A stretch of 64,000 nucleotides of DNA from Intestinibacillus sp. Marseille-P6563 (GCF_900604335.1 NZ_UWOD01000001.1:1304521-1368520); one strand, 5' to 3'; counted from the first letter of the stretch, positions 21,753 to 31,015 are shown. The notes: generated by a model from the letters alone, not told the origin. Numbers and translations: made by a program.

Positions 21753-24700
21753 ATGAACGAAATCACGCGCAGTATCTGCAATACAACCGAATACGAACAG
21801 CTTCTCACCGGCCTGCGGGACGGCAAGGCTCCCGCCATGGCCGTCGGCCTGCCGCCAGTGGGCAAGGCGCTGCTGGCGGCTGCCCTACATCATGACACCA
21901 GCCGCCCGGTGCTGCTGCTGACCGATGACGAAGCGGCGGCCCGCCGCTTGGCGGACGACCTTTCCGCCCTGACCGAAAAAAACGTGCTGCGCATCCCGGA
22001 GCGCGATTTTGTTATGCTCGGCGTGGAGTCGTCCTCCCGCCAATATGAACAAGCCCGCATCGCCGCCCTGTGGCAGCTGACCGAAGGCGCGCCGCTCATG
22101 GCTGCGTCGGTCGCCGCCCTCACCCAGGCCAGCATCCCGCCCGCGGCGCTTGCACAGGCGGCGTTCATCCTGTCTGAAGGCGAAACCCGCCCGCTCAGCG
22201 AAATTACGGCCGCGCTGACCGCGGCCGGGTATCAGCGCAGCACCCAGGTCGAAGGTCCGGGTCAGTTTTCGGTGCGCGGCGGCATCCTCGACCTGTTCCC
22301 GCCCCAGCAGGCTGCACCGGTGCGCGTCGAGTTCTGGGGCGATGACATCGACTCGATGGCATACTTTGACGTCGGTTCCCAGCGGCGCGGCGCGCGGGTG
22401 GAAACCCTCACCTGCCTGCCGTGCATGGAAGCTCTGCCCGGCCTGTGCGACGGCGGGGTCGAGGGCCTGTGCCGCAAGCTGGAAGCTGCCCTCAAGACCC
22501 GCCGCAAAAAGCATCCTGATTTGGAAGAAAACCTGCGTCGGGACATCGAGCGCCTGCGCGAGACCGGTTCGCTCCCAGCGGCGGATAAATACCTGCCCCT
22601 TCTCTATCCTGACGGTGCGACCGCGCTCGACTACCTGCCCGAAAACACGATCGTCCTCATCGACGACACGCCCCGCCTGCGCGAAGCGAGCCGCGGCTTT
22701 GTCCAGCGGCTGGCGGGCGACATCGAAGCGCTGACCGAGCGCGGCGAACTGCCGCCTTCGACCGGGTATGCGCTGAACTTTGCCGAGCTGGCCGAGCGGC
22801 TGTGCGCCCTGACCGCCGTGCGGGCAGATACCTTCTTAAATTCGGTGCCCGAACTGGCGCCCCAAACGCTGGTCAGCTTTACCCTGACCCAGATGAACGC
22901 CTACGGCGGCAGTCTGGACATGGCAGCGGCCGACATTGCCGCGTATGCGGCGTCCGGCCGGGCGGTCGCGGTGCTGTGCGGGTCGGAAATGCGCTGCCAG
23001 AGCATGTTCGAAGCCCTGGACGCGCACGATGTCCCGGCGCGGCTGAGCCGCAAGATGCCGGCAAACGGCCATGTGCACATCATGGAAGGCGCGCTGAGCG
23101 CGGGTTTTGACTTCCCCGCGCCGGGGCCGATCGTTCTGACCGAAGGGCAGATCTTGGGCCGCCGGGCACGCAAAAGCGCGGTCAAAAAGTCCAACCGCGA
23201 CCGGGTCAAGAGCTACACCGACCTGACGCCCGGCGACCTGGTCGTCCACGAGCACCACGGCATCGGCCGCTTTGTGGGCATGGAGCGCATGACCGTGGAC
23301 GGCGCCGACCGCGATTTTGTCAAGATCGCCTTTGCCGGGACTGACTTTCTCTATGTCCCGGCGACCAATCTGGACCTGATCTCCAAATACATCGGCGGCG
23401 GGTCGGACCCGGAAAAGACCAAGCTCAACAAGCTGGGCGGCGCCGACTGGTCCAAGGCACGCGCCCGCGCCAAGGCAGCTGCCAAGGAGCTGGCCGAAGG
23501 GCTGGTCAAGCTGTATGCCGAGCGCGCCAAGCTCAAGGGTTATGCCTTCCCGGCGGACGACGTCTGGCAGCAGGAATTCGAGGAATCCTTCCCCTATGAA
23601 GAAACCGACGACCAGCTGCGCTGCGTGCAGGAGATCAAGGCCGACATGGAATCCGATCGGCCGATGGACCGCCTGCTCTGCGGCGACGTGGGCTTTGGCA
23701 AGACCGAAGTCGCCCTGCGCGCGGTGATGAAGTGCATCCTGGCCGGCAAGCAGGCGGCCATTCTGGTGCCGACCACCGTGCTGGCCCGGCAGCATTACCT
23801 GACTGCCAAGAGCCGCTTTGCCGGGTATCCCATCAAAATTGAGCTTTTAAGCCGCTATAAGACCGGCTCAGAGCAGAAAAAAATCCTCGAGCAGCTGCAA
23901 ACCGGCATGATCGACCTGATCATCGGTACGCACAAGCTGTTTAACAAAAAGATCGCTTTCCACGACCTCGGCCTGCTCGTTATCGACGAGGAACAGCGCT
24001 TCGGCGTTTCCCACAAGGAAACGCTCAAGGAAATGAGCCGTCAGATCGATGTGCTTACCCTGTCCGCGACCCCCATCCCGCGCACGCTCAACATGGCGCT
24101 GTCCGGTATCCGCGACATGTCGGCCATTGAGGAGCCGCCGCACGACCGCCACCCGGTGCAGACCTATGTGCTCGAATACAACGAAGCGCTCATTCTGGAT
24201 GCCATCCGGCGCGAATTGGCGCGCGGCGGACAGGTCTACTATCTGCACAACATCGTTGAATCGATCGACCGCACGGCTTCCCGTCTGCAAAAGGCGCTGC
24301 CCGATGCGCGCATCGGCGTCGCGCACGGCAAGATGACCCAGCGCGAATTATCCGCTACCATGACCCAGATGGCCGACGGCGAAATCGACATTCTGGTCTG
24401 CACGACCATCATCGAGACCGGTATCGACATCCCGAACGCCAACACCCTCATCATCGAAAACGCCGACCATATGGGTCTGGCCCAGCTGCACCAGATCCGC
24501 GGTCGGGTGGGCCGCTCGTCGCGCCGGGCGTTCGCTTATCTGACCTATCGCCGCGGCAAGGCGCTGAGCGAAATCTCGCAAAAGCGGCTGAGCGCGGTGC
24601 GTGAATTTGCCGAGTTTGGCTCGGGCTTCAAGATCGCTATGCGCGATTTGGAAATCCGCGGCGCGGGCAATGTGCTCGGCCCCGAGCAGTCGGGCCACAT

Positions 24701-25226
24701 GATGAGCGTGGGTTATGACCTCTACCTCAAGCTGCTCGAAGAAGCCGTTCTGGAAGAAAAGGGCCAGACCCCGGCGCCCCGTGTCGAATGCGCAGCTGAT
24801 TTGACCTTGTCGGCCAACCTGCCGGCCGACTATGTGGCTGACCCCGGCCAGCGCGTGGACCTGTACCGCCGCATTGCGCTCATTCGCTCGGAGGACGCGC
24901 GCTCGGACCTTTTGGACGAACTCATCGACCGCTATGGCGAACCGCCGGCCGAAGCGGTGGCCCTGCTGGACATCGCGCTGCTGCGCGCCGAAGCGTCCGA
25001 CGCCGGCGTGACCGAAATCAAGCAACAGGACGGTCGCCTGCTGCTCACCTTCCAAAACCCCGATTTCCAGCGCCTAAGCGTGCTGTGCGGCGACAAAGAC
25101 TACAAGGGCCGCCTGCTGCTCAACGCGGGCAGCAAGCCCTATATCTCGCTGCGCATGAACAAGGGCGAAGTCCCGCTCGGGCTGGCCCGCAGCCTGGTGG
25201 AGAAATACGCCGCCACGGCAAAATAA
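21753..25226 (+). CDS. mfd: Transcription-repair coupling factor
   Basis: A 1157-aa ATP-dependent translocase that removes stalled RNA polymerase and recruits UvrA. It has the N-terminal UvrB-like region (GPGQFSVRGGILDLFP), the polymerase-interacting domain (LTPGDLVVHEHHGIGRFVGMER), and the RecG-like motor with Walker A GDVGFGKTEVALRA, DEEQ box LLVIDEEQRFGV, TLSATPIPRTLNMAL and QIRGRVGRS. Length and domain order are normal. It starts at ATG 21753 with a weak ribosome site (GGTGATGAA). Confidence 0.97.
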   Translation: MNEITRSICNTTEYEQLLTGLRDGKAPAMAVGLPPVGKALLAAALHHDTSRPVLLLTDDEAAARRLADDLSALTEKNVLRIPERDFVMLGVESSSRQYEQARIAALWQLTEGAPLMAASVAALTQASIPPAALAQAAFILSEGETRPLSEITAALTAAGYQRSTQVEGPGQFSVRGGILDLFPPQQAAPVRVEFWGDDIDSMAYFDVGSQRRGARVETLTCLPCMEALPGLCDGGVEGLCRKLEAALKTRRKKHPDLEENLRRDIERLRETGSLPAADKYLPLLYPDGATALDYLPENTIVLIDDTPRLREASRGFVQRLAGDIEALTERGELPPSTGYALNFAELAERLCALTAVRADTFLNSVPELAPQTLVSFTLTQMNAYGGSLDMAAADIAAYAASGRAVAVLCGSEMRCQSMFEALDAHDVPARLSRKMPANGHVHIMEGALSAGFDFPAPGPIVLTEGQILGRRARKSAVKKSNRDRVKSYTDLTPGDLVVHEHHGIGRFVGMERMTVDGADRDFVKIAFAGTDFLYVPATNLDLISKYIGGGSDPEKTKLNKLGGADWSKARARAKAAAKELAEGLVKLYAERAKLKGYAFPADDVWQQEFEESFPYEETDDQLRCVQEIKADMESDRPMDRLLCGDVGFGKTEVALRAVMKCILAGKQAAILVPTTVLARQHYLTAKSRFAGYPIKIELLSRYKTGSEQKKILEQLQTGMIDLIIGTHKLFNKKIAFHDLGLLVIDEEQRFGVSHKETLKEMSRQIDVLTLSATPIPRTLNMALSGIRDMSAIEEPPHDRHPVQTYVLEYNEALILDAIRRELARGGQVYYLHNIVESIDRTASRLQKALPDARIGVAHGKMTQRELSATMTQMADGEIDILVCTTIIETGIDIPNANTLIIENADHMGLAQLHQIRGRVGRSSRRAFAYLTYRRGKALSEISQKRLSAVREFAEFGSGFKIAMRDLEIRGAGNVLGPEQSGHMMSVGYDLYLKLLEEAVLEEKGQTPAPRVECAADLTLSANLPADYVADPGQRVDLYRRIALIRSEDARSDLLDELIDRYGEPPAEAVALLDIALLRAEASDAGVTEIKQQDGRLLLTFQNPDFQRLSVLCGDKDYKGRLLLNAGSKPYISLRMNKGEVPLGLARSLVEKYAATAK

Positions 25227-25250
25227 AATTTCAAACGTACACTTTTTGGG

Positions 25251-25279
25251 TTGACAAAAGAGTTAGCTTATGCTAACAT
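25251..25279 (+). promoter_or_regulatory. Promoter with palindromic operator, no following gene
   Basis: TTGACA (25251-25256), 17-base spacer, TAACAT (25274-25279). A perfect palindrome GTTAGC-TTAT-GCTAAC (25262-25277) covers the spacer and -10, an ideal position for a repressor. TTAGC/GCTAA half-sites recall DtxR-type metal-regulator sites, but that is a weak analogy. Confidence 0.7.
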
Positions 25280-25285
25280 ATAGGC

Positions 25286-25437
25286 AGTCAAGGAAAGCTC
25301 TGTGCGGGAGGCGGCCCATCGGCCCCTTTGAGCGCTTTGGCGACCAACTTTTTTGTCCCGTTTCACCACCTCTTCAAGCAAAGAAACGCCTTTCGATCCT
25401 CTGTTTTATCCCAGGGGACCGGAAGGCGTTTTTTTAT
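25286..25437 (+). ncRNA. Candidate small RNA (~150 nt)
   Basis: The promoter at 25251-25279 and the terminator at 25385-25437 enclose about 150 bases with no start codon behind a ribosome site. Local stems include GGCC-CATC-GGCC and TTGG-CGA-CCAA. The only gene downstream is convergent. A regulated non-coding RNA is the simplest reading, but the family is unknown. Confidence 0.45.
25385..25437. terminator. Terminator between the candidate sRNA and rsgI
   Basis: AAACGCCTT (25385-25393) pairs with AAGGCGTTT (25424-25432), with further inner pairs (GATCC/GGACC, CTG/CAG) and a run of seven T. It can also end the convergent sigI-rsgI transcript. Confidence 0.85.
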
Positions 25438-26024
25438 TTTTTCGGAGGAGGGCCGCCATGCGTCTGGACCACGGTGGACGGCGGCTGCGGTTTGCCATCC
25501 GGCCGCTCGGTGCTCAAGGCCTTGCCCAGATGCTCCTTAAGCGCATGGCCCTTGCGCTCTTCTTTCGAGCTGATGGTGACCACCATTTGGTCGTCCTGCT
25601 CGCCGGTCAGGGAACCGTCACGGTACATGGCGTCCACCGTGTCGACCATCGCTCGGTCGATGTGGGTGAACTTGGGCACATTCTCGCGCAGCGCGCGCGC
25701 CAAGTCGGCCGATTCTTCTTCCAGCGGCCGCACATCCAGCACCTGGTCGAAGCGGTTGAGCGTATATTCGACCGAACTGTTGGTGTCCAAACTGACATAG
25801 GTATAAGGTTCATATGCTGCATATACGCCGGTGGTCGCCATCGCGCACAGCATCGCCACGCAGGCTGCCCACGTGAGCGGCTTTTTCCACCGGCGGCGGG
25901 GCCGGGTGTCCAGTATGATCTGCTCGCCCACGGCGCGGCCTTTGGCCGGGACCAGATGCACGATCCCATCTTCCCCCAGCGCTGCCGCCTGACGGCCACG
26001 CGTTTCCACGATTACAGCCCGCAT
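25434..26024 (-). CDS. RsgI-like anti-sigma factor, short form
   Basis: Membrane anti-sigma factor for SigI, 196 aa. Residues 1-45 form the cytoplasmic RsgI N-terminal domain (RAVIVETRGRQAAALGEDG). One membrane segment (about 52-68) follows, then the conserved periplasmic YVSLDTNSSVEYTLNRFDQVLDV. It stops soon after, with a Pro/Lys-rich end and no carbohydrate-binding or enzymatic ectodomain as in clostridial RsgI sensors. It overlaps the end of sigI by 13 bases, so translation is coupled. Confidence 0.85.
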   Translation of the reverse strand: MRAVIVETRGRQAAALGEDGIVHLVPAKGRAVGEQIILDTRPRRRWKKPLTWAACVAMLCAMATTGVYAAYEPYTYVSLDTNSSVEYTLNRFDQVLDVRPLEEESADLARALRENVPKFTHIDRAMVDTVDAMYRDGSLTGEQDDQMVVTISSKEERKGHALKEHLGKALSTERPDGKPQPPSTVVQTHGGPPPKK

Positions 26025-26737
26025 GAAGCAACCTCCTTCCGTATGGTCTGTAAATAGGCAGACAGGGTCGGAAATTCGCCGCGCAACAGCAGCGCGGCGG
26101 CAATGATATATTCCCGGTGTCGTTCAATGAGTTTCTTTTTGACACCACTGTGCTGCGCCAGCGCCTGCACCGGCAGGGTATGTGTCCGCTCGAGTTGCCG
26201 GAACAGATCGCTGGTATGCAGCAGTGTGGCGACCACAGCGGCGCACCCTTTGCGGGTCTTTTCCGCCCGCGGGGAACATTTGCCCAAATCATAAAAGCAA
26301 AAGCCATAGGGTGCAAACAATGCGTTGGCCGCCTCGATCTCCTCGGCGGCTGTTGCTGTCGCTGGGTTGGCGATTTTTTCTACGACGGCGCGCTGCACTT
26401 CGGCATCGGCGTCGTCGCTTTCGACCGCCCCATCAAACACCTGGGGCGCCAGCGGTACTTCGGATGAAAACCGGCGCACCGCACGGTAATGGTCGGTCAG
26501 TCTGCGGCTGATGATCAGCCGTGCCCACGCCGGAAAGGCGCCGGCTTCGGCGTCATAGGTGCGCACGGCCTCATAAAAGGCAAAGAGCGCGACCGAAAAT
26601 TCATCATCGCTGCGCGTCACTGCAAAGCCCGCGCACCGGGAGGCGGCCCGCAGGATAAAGGGCTGAGACTCTTTCAAAAAGTCTTCCAAAAATGCGCGGT
26701 CCTGCTGCGCGCGTGCGACCTGCTGCATCGTCTGCAT
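26012..26737 (-). CDS. sigI: RNA polymerase sigma factor, SigI family
   Basis: Alternative sigma factor of 241 aa. Region 2 is visible as SDDEFSVALFAFYEAVRTYDAEAGAFPAWA followed by LIISRRLTDHYR; the C-terminal half carries the SigI helix-turn-helix (LAQHSGVKKKLIERHREYIIAAALLLRGEFP). ATG 26737 has GGAGG eight bases upstream. It is encoded with its anti-sigma factor. SigI responds to heat or to cell-surface polysaccharides in relatives; the stimulus here is unknown. Confidence 0.88.
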   Translation of the reverse strand: MQTMQQVARAQQDRAFLEDFLKESQPFILRAASRCAGFAVTRSDDEFSVALFAFYEAVRTYDAEAGAFPAWARLIISRRLTDHYRAVRRFSSEVPLAPQVFDGAVESDDADAEVQRAVVEKIANPATATAAEEIEAANALFAPYGFCFYDLGKCSPRAEKTRKGCAAVVATLLHTSDLFRQLERTHTLPVQALAQHSGVKKKLIERHREYIIAAALLLRGEFPTLSAYLQTIRKEVASCGL

Positions 26738-26825
26738 CCGAGCCGCCTCCTTTCCGCTGGAATGCTTCCATTATAGAAAAGGAATGTGTTCAATTTGTGT
26801 AAAATTGATTGTAAAACGCGCAAAC

Positions 26826-29198
26826 TTATGCCTGATTCATCCGCTGCAACACAGCTGCGACCTCGGCCCGGGTGGCGGTCGCCTGCGGCGACAGGGTATC
26901 CGTGCTTGTACCGGTCAGGATGCCGTTTTCCACGCACCAGCACAAGGCATCCTCAGCATAGGCCGAAACCTGCGCCGCATCGGTGTAAGCGCTCAAGCTG
27001 CCTTCGGTCGCGGGCGAACCGGCATAGCGATACAGCATGGCAGCCAGTTGCTCGCGGGTGATGGCCTGCTCGGGCGAAAAGGCGGTATCCGACGTTCCGG
27101 CGATCACGCTCTGCTCGGCGGCCCATGCGACCGCATCGGCGTAATACGCACCCGCTGTCACATCAGCAAAGGTCGTCTGTGCGGTGGTTTCCGGCTGCCC
27201 AGCCAGACGATATAAAACAGTTGCCAGCATGCCGCGCGTCATCGAAGCGTTTGGAGCAAAGGTGTTGGTGCTTTCGCCGCTCATCAGGCCCTCCGATGAT
27301 ACGTAAGCGACCGCCTGAGCAAACCAGTCATCCGCGCTTACATCCTGAAAGGTAGAGGTCGGCTGTCCCTGAGGCATCGAGGAAGTCGCCGTACCCAAAA
27401 CGGCTTCTGCTTCGGCTGCGACTTCCCCATCGACCAGCAGCGTATAGGTTTCCCCTTCGGTCACATCGGCCGAAGTAAAGATCACATTCGGTACACTGCC
27501 GACCGCGGTGGCTGTGTACAGCGTCTGCCCGTCAGCGTTCTGGATGGTCACCGTGCTGCCGCTCTGAATGGAAAAGGCGCCTTCCATCTCCATGCCGCCC
27601 GGGCGTTCACCGTCCGGCATTTCAGGGCGTTCGCCATCCTGCGGACGGGTCGTGCCGTCCGGACGCTGCATCTCGCCCGCTTCGGGCGGGGTGAAATCCG
27701 AAGGCATGTCATCCGGCAGCGTGGTGCTGTCTGGCAGGGTAGTACCGTCCGGCCGTGTGCCGCCGCCCATACCGCCGTGCATTCCGCCGCCACCCATCAT
27801 ATTCGAGGCATTGCCAAAGAGCACATAGGCCTGGGTACCAGCTGTGGGGGGCATGCCTGCACCCAGCAGGGTGCCGCCGTCCAAGGTAAACGTACCGTCG
27901 CAATCAATGGCCGTATCGCCGCCGGTGTTGGCGCCATAGACTTCTACCGTGCCGTCTGCCAGCAAGATATCATGGTTGGAATCCAGACCATCTGCCCCAG
28001 CTTCCACATACAGGTCACCGCCGTAGATGTTGATGGCAAACAGGTCGCTGCGCTCCCCGATGTCACTGTTGGCCGCATTGACGCCATCGTCCGAAGCGGT
28101 AACATCGATATCGCCGTCATAAATGGTCACGGTCGTGCCTTCCAGCCCCTCATAGCAGTCCGTAATGGCGATCTGCGGCAGGCCGGTGCCCGCGTCCTGC
28201 GTGCCCATGGTCAACGCGTTATCGGCATGCAGCGCGTCATCGCCGGTCGCCAGCGTGAATGTACCGCCCGTGACCTGCAAATCGCTGTTCGTGTGCAGGG
28301 CATCGTCTGCGGTGTCCAGCGTAAAGCTGCCACCCGTAATGGTCAGGTTGCCGGTGGATTTCAGGCCCTTGCACGAGGACGCATCCTCTGCCAAGGTGGT
28401 TTCATGACCGCCGTTTGTTGTGATGGTAAACGCGCCGTCTGAAACGGTCAGCGCGCCGTCAGCCTGGATGCCATCCCCGGTCGCGTCCAGGGCAAACGTA
28501 CCGCCGGTGATCGTGATATCACCCTTGGAAACCGTATCCGGTGCGGTCGCATCGTCCACATCGGGCGAAGCCTTGATGGCGTCGCCGCCTGCGGTGATGT
28601 CCAGCGTGCCGCCCGCAATGGTCAATACATTGTCGCAGGACAAACCGTCATCCACGGCCGTGATGTCCAGTGCGAGTTCGTCTACGGCAATGGTCGATTC
28701 GGCGGCACCCTTGATGCCGTTTTTATAGTTACCCGTGACGGTCAGCGTGCCGGTGCCGCCCAAGGTGAGCGAGCCGCCAGTCTTGACTTTGATGGCCGCG
28801 CTTTCATCGTTGGCCGAAGCGCTGTCCGAGACCGTGTTCTGGCTGCCTGCATCCACCAACAGCGATGCTTCGGCCGATTTGTTGATGGTAATTGGCGAAG
28901 TCGTTGAGGACGACAGGGTCAGACCATCGAGCACCAGGGTCACGCCGGTGACTTCCTTCTTGACGGTGATCGTACCGTCTGCGCACGATCCAGAAAAGAC
29001 ATAGGTGCCCGCCTCGGTGATGGAAACCTGGGTGCCGTCGATCTCATACCCATCGTATTTGCCGGCAGCGGTGACTGCTGCATCGGAAAACGACAGCAGC
29101 GTGGCATTGGACTCGGTATAATCGGCCGCGCAGGCGGTCGCGGGCAGCAGGGTCACTGCCATGCTGGCGGCCACCAGCCCGGATAATAATTGTTTCAT
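26826..29198 (-). CDS. SLH-anchored surface protein with carbohydrate-binding-like beta-helix domain
   Basis: Secreted 790-aa protein. The signal peptide (about 1-24) ends ACAAD. Residues about 30-480 are a long Gly/Thr/Asp-rich repeat region of the DUF4353 (carbohydrate-binding) type, with many copies of patterns like GGTFTLATGDDALHAD. A low-complexity Met/Gly/Pro-rich linker follows. The last ~190 residues hold three SLH repeats (FQDVSADDWFAQAVAYVSSEGLM, FADVTAGAYYADAVAWAAEQ, YTDAAQVSAYAEDALCW) that anchor proteins to the cell wall. ATG 29198 follows AAAGGAGG. It is the last of three genes with DUF4956 and VTC-domain proteins. Confidence 0.87.
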   Translation of the reverse strand: MKQLLSGLVAASMAVTLLPATACAADYTESNATLLSFSDAAVTAAGKYDGYEIDGTQVSITEAGTYVFSGSCADGTITVKKEVTGVTLVLDGLTLSSSTTSPITINKSAEASLLVDAGSQNTVSDSASANDESAAIKVKTGGSLTLGGTGTLTVTGNYKNGIKGAAESTIAVDELALDITAVDDGLSCDNVLTIAGGTLDITAGGDAIKASPDVDDATAPDTVSKGDITITGGTFALDATGDGIQADGALTVSDGAFTITTNGGHETTLAEDASSCKGLKSTGNLTITGGSFTLDTADDALHTNSDLQVTGGTFTLATGDDALHADNALTMGTQDAGTGLPQIAITDCYEGLEGTTVTIYDGDIDVTASDDGVNAANSDIGERSDLFAINIYGGDLYVEAGADGLDSNHDILLADGTVEVYGANTGGDTAIDCDGTFTLDGGTLLGAGMPPTAGTQAYVLFGNASNMMGGGGMHGGMGGGTRPDGTTLPDSTTLPDDMPSDFTPPEAGEMQRPDGTTRPQDGERPEMPDGERPGGMEMEGAFSIQSGSTVTIQNADGQTLYTATAVGSVPNVIFTSADVTEGETYTLLVDGEVAAEAEAVLGTATSSMPQGQPTSTFQDVSADDWFAQAVAYVSSEGLMSGESTNTFAPNASMTRGMLATVLYRLAGQPETTAQTTFADVTAGAYYADAVAWAAEQSVIAGTSDTAFSPEQAITREQLAAMLYRYAGSPATEGSLSAYTDAAQVSAYAEDALCWCVENGILTGTSTDTLSPQATATRAEVAAVLQRMNQA

Positions 29199-29211
29199 GG
29201 TGATTCCTCCT

Positions 29212-29889
29212 TTATAGGGTTTCCCGCACCTGCGGGACCTTGCCGCAGACAATGTCCAAATTGCCGTTGCGGCAGCGGATGGCATCGATGAGCTGTTTTT
29301 CGATGTCTGTGGATTTGAGGGTAATGCGGTAGTGCAGGTTATACAGACTGCCCATATTGGTCGTGCGCACCGAGATCAGTTCGGACGACCGGGTATATTC
29401 ATAAAACAGGTCATCAAACAGGCCGGTATAATCCAGATTTTCCGGAATGGTGATCTTGAGTTCCTTTTCTTCGAGCGGCTTCTTGCCGAATGACAGCACC
29501 GAATAGATCATCAGCAGCAGGCATACGACCACGCCGGTGATGGCCGCTACGCCGACATAGCCCATGCCGGTGGCAAGACCCAGGGTCATGGCGAGGAAAA
29601 TGCAGGTGATATCCCGCGCCGAACCGGCGGCCGACCGGAAGCGCACCAGACTGAACGCACCCGACACCGCGACACCGGCGCCGATGTTGCCGTTGACCAG
29701 CAAAATGATCGACTGTACGAGCACCGGCAGCAACGCAAGTGTGATTGCCATAGACTGGGTATAGGCATTGCGGAACATATAAACCGCCGCGACCAGGGCA
29801 CCGAGCGCGAGCGATACGACCATACAAATGGCAAAGTTCTGTACGGTCAGTCCGGATACCAAAATCGAACCACAAAGCGCATCAAGCAC
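29212..29889 (-). CDS. DUF4956 membrane protein
   Basis: A 225-aa membrane protein with about four hydrophobic segments in the first 130 residues and a soluble C-terminal domain containing DYTGLFDDLFYEYTRS. The GTG at 29889 is the likely start: AAAGGGGG lies 8 bases upstream, and it overlaps the VTC gene by 8 bases. The family is usually found with VTC and CotH/carbohydrate-binding genes, as here. Its biochemical role is not known. Confidence 0.8.
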   Translation of the reverse strand: MLDALCGSILVSGLTVQNFAICMVVSLALGALVAAVYMFRNAYTQSMAITLALLPVLVQSIILLVNGNIGAGVAVSGAFSLVRFRSAAGSARDITCIFLAMTLGLATGMGYVGVAAITGVVVCLLLMIYSVLSFGKKPLEEKELKITIPENLDYTGLFDDLFYEYTRSSELISVRTTNMGSLYNLHYRITLKSTDIEKQLIDAIRCRNGNLDIVCGKVPQVRETL

Positions 29890-30607
29890 AGAAAACGCCC
29901 CCTTTCGTTGCGGTCTCCCCGCGCAGCATGATTTGATAAGCCCGCCCATATTTGGAGAAATGGGTGGGGAAAATTCCGGCTTCGGACAGCGCCCGTGCCA
30001 GCCAGATGGGCGTCACGCCTGGGATTTTGATTTCCATCAGGCGCAAACCGTTCTCCATCACCGGCTGCCCATCCAGGCCGCGCGCCAGGTCGAGCGCCTG
30101 GTCGCGCCAGCGGATGTTCGAATCGAAGGTAATGCGCAAAGCGGGCTGGTGACGGTCAAACACTGCATAACGGTCATAGCAGATGCACATGGCCGGTTGC
30201 AGCCCTTCATAAAATCCGCGGAACCATTCGATCTCGCGGGAGATCTGGCTGACTTCGGGCGCCGGACCTCCGGCCAAATAATCCACAGCCTGTGCATAAG
30301 GCATGGCAATGCGCCGTTTGTAGACAACGTGGTCGAATTTCTTTTTGATTTCGACAAAGGCTTCGGTACCGGCGTGCGGTGTGCGGTAGGTACGCAGACG
30401 GAGTTTTTCCTTGTATGCCGGCCGGTCGAGCGAACGGCGGATGAGCCGGAAATCTGGGGTGTCATAATAGATATTGCCGATTGTCGATTGCGCAAACCGG
30501 TCGGGCACCATACGCGGCTCCAAGACCATCGATAGATATTCATACTGTTCTGGGGTCACCAGATATTTTTTTTCGTAGCGTTGGAATACGCCTTGATAAG
30601 CATTCAC
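29882..30607 (-). CDS. VTC-domain (polyphosphate polymerase-like) protein
   Basis: A 241-aa protein of the VTC/triphosphate tunnel family, related to the catalytic part of eukaryotic polyphosphate polymerase. Tunnel residues are visible as FQRYEKKYLV, YYDTPD, KLRLRTYR, EIKKKFDHVVYKRR, YDRYAV and LMEIKIPG, giving the expected pattern of Arg, Lys and Glu on alternate strands. It lacks the membrane part of yeast Vtc4, but the next gene encodes a membrane protein. The window also has ppk1 at 35126. Confidence 0.87.
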   Translation of the reverse strand: MNAYQGVFQRYEKKYLVTPEQYEYLSMVLEPRMVPDRFAQSTIGNIYYDTPDFRLIRRSLDRPAYKEKLRLRTYRTPHAGTEAFVEIKKKFDHVVYKRRIAMPYAQAVDYLAGGPAPEVSQISREIEWFRGFYEGLQPAMCICYDRYAVFDRHQPALRITFDSNIRWRDQALDLARGLDGQPVMENGLRLMEIKIPGVTPIWLARALSEAGIFPTHFSKYGRAYQIMLRGETATKGGVFCA

Positions 30608-30741
30608 AAAGTTCAGATCCTTTCTGCATGATTTTGTCCTTCACTTATTCATGCGGAAGGACCATCCGATTTTTTGGGGTTGGTCACAGAATCTTCACAA
30701 AAAACCTGAATTTGTAATATGCCCCTGCTTTGAAGCACAAA

Positions 30742-30782
30742 AAACCGTGGAAGGCCCTTCTTGCAAAAGGCTTCCACGGTTT
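30742..30782 (-). terminator. Terminator after the 58-aa gene
   Basis: AAACCGTGGAAG (30782-30771 read on the minus strand) pairs with CTTCCACGGTTT, followed by TTTT. It begins just after the stop codon of the small gene. Confidence 0.85.
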
Positions 30783-30784
30783 GC

Positions 30785-30961
30785 TTAATTTTGATGCCGT
30801 ACCACGGTATAGTCGTCGCCCGGCCGGAAATAGGGGCACTGCCGATACTGCCCTTCCAGATACCGCGCTGCGACATCCTCCTCCCACAGCGCCGCGCAGG
30901 TGTATTCTTCATACTCCTCATCGTAGTCGCTGAACATACAAGCTTCACAAAGGTCCTGCAT
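30785..30961 (-). CDS. Small cysteine-containing protein (DUF6472-like, 58 aa)
   Basis: Starts MQDLCEACMFSDYDEEYEEY and ends YFRPGDDYTVVRHQN. The pattern CxxC..YDEEYEEY.C...CPYFRPGDDY matches a family of short clostridial proteins with paired cysteines and an acidic Tyr-rich middle. The four Cys could bind a metal, which is inference. AAAGGAGGGACG lies before ATG 30961. It is bounded by its own terminator downstream and by another upstream, so it may be a separate transcript or follow the prsA-like gene by read-through. Confidence 0.8.
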   Translation of the reverse strand: MQDLCEACMFSDYDEEYEEYTCAALWEEDVAARYLEGQYRQCPYFRPGDDYTVVRHQN

Positions 30962-30981
30962 TTCGTCCCTCCTTTTATGCC

Positions 30982-31011
30982 AAAAAAGGGCTGGTCAACC
31001 CAGCCCTTTTT
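30982..31011 (-). terminator. Terminator of the PpiC foldase gene
   Basis: GGGCTGG (30988-30994) and CCAGCCC (31000-31006) flanked by A and T runs; it works on both strands. Confidence 0.85.
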
Positions 31012-31015
31012 ATCT

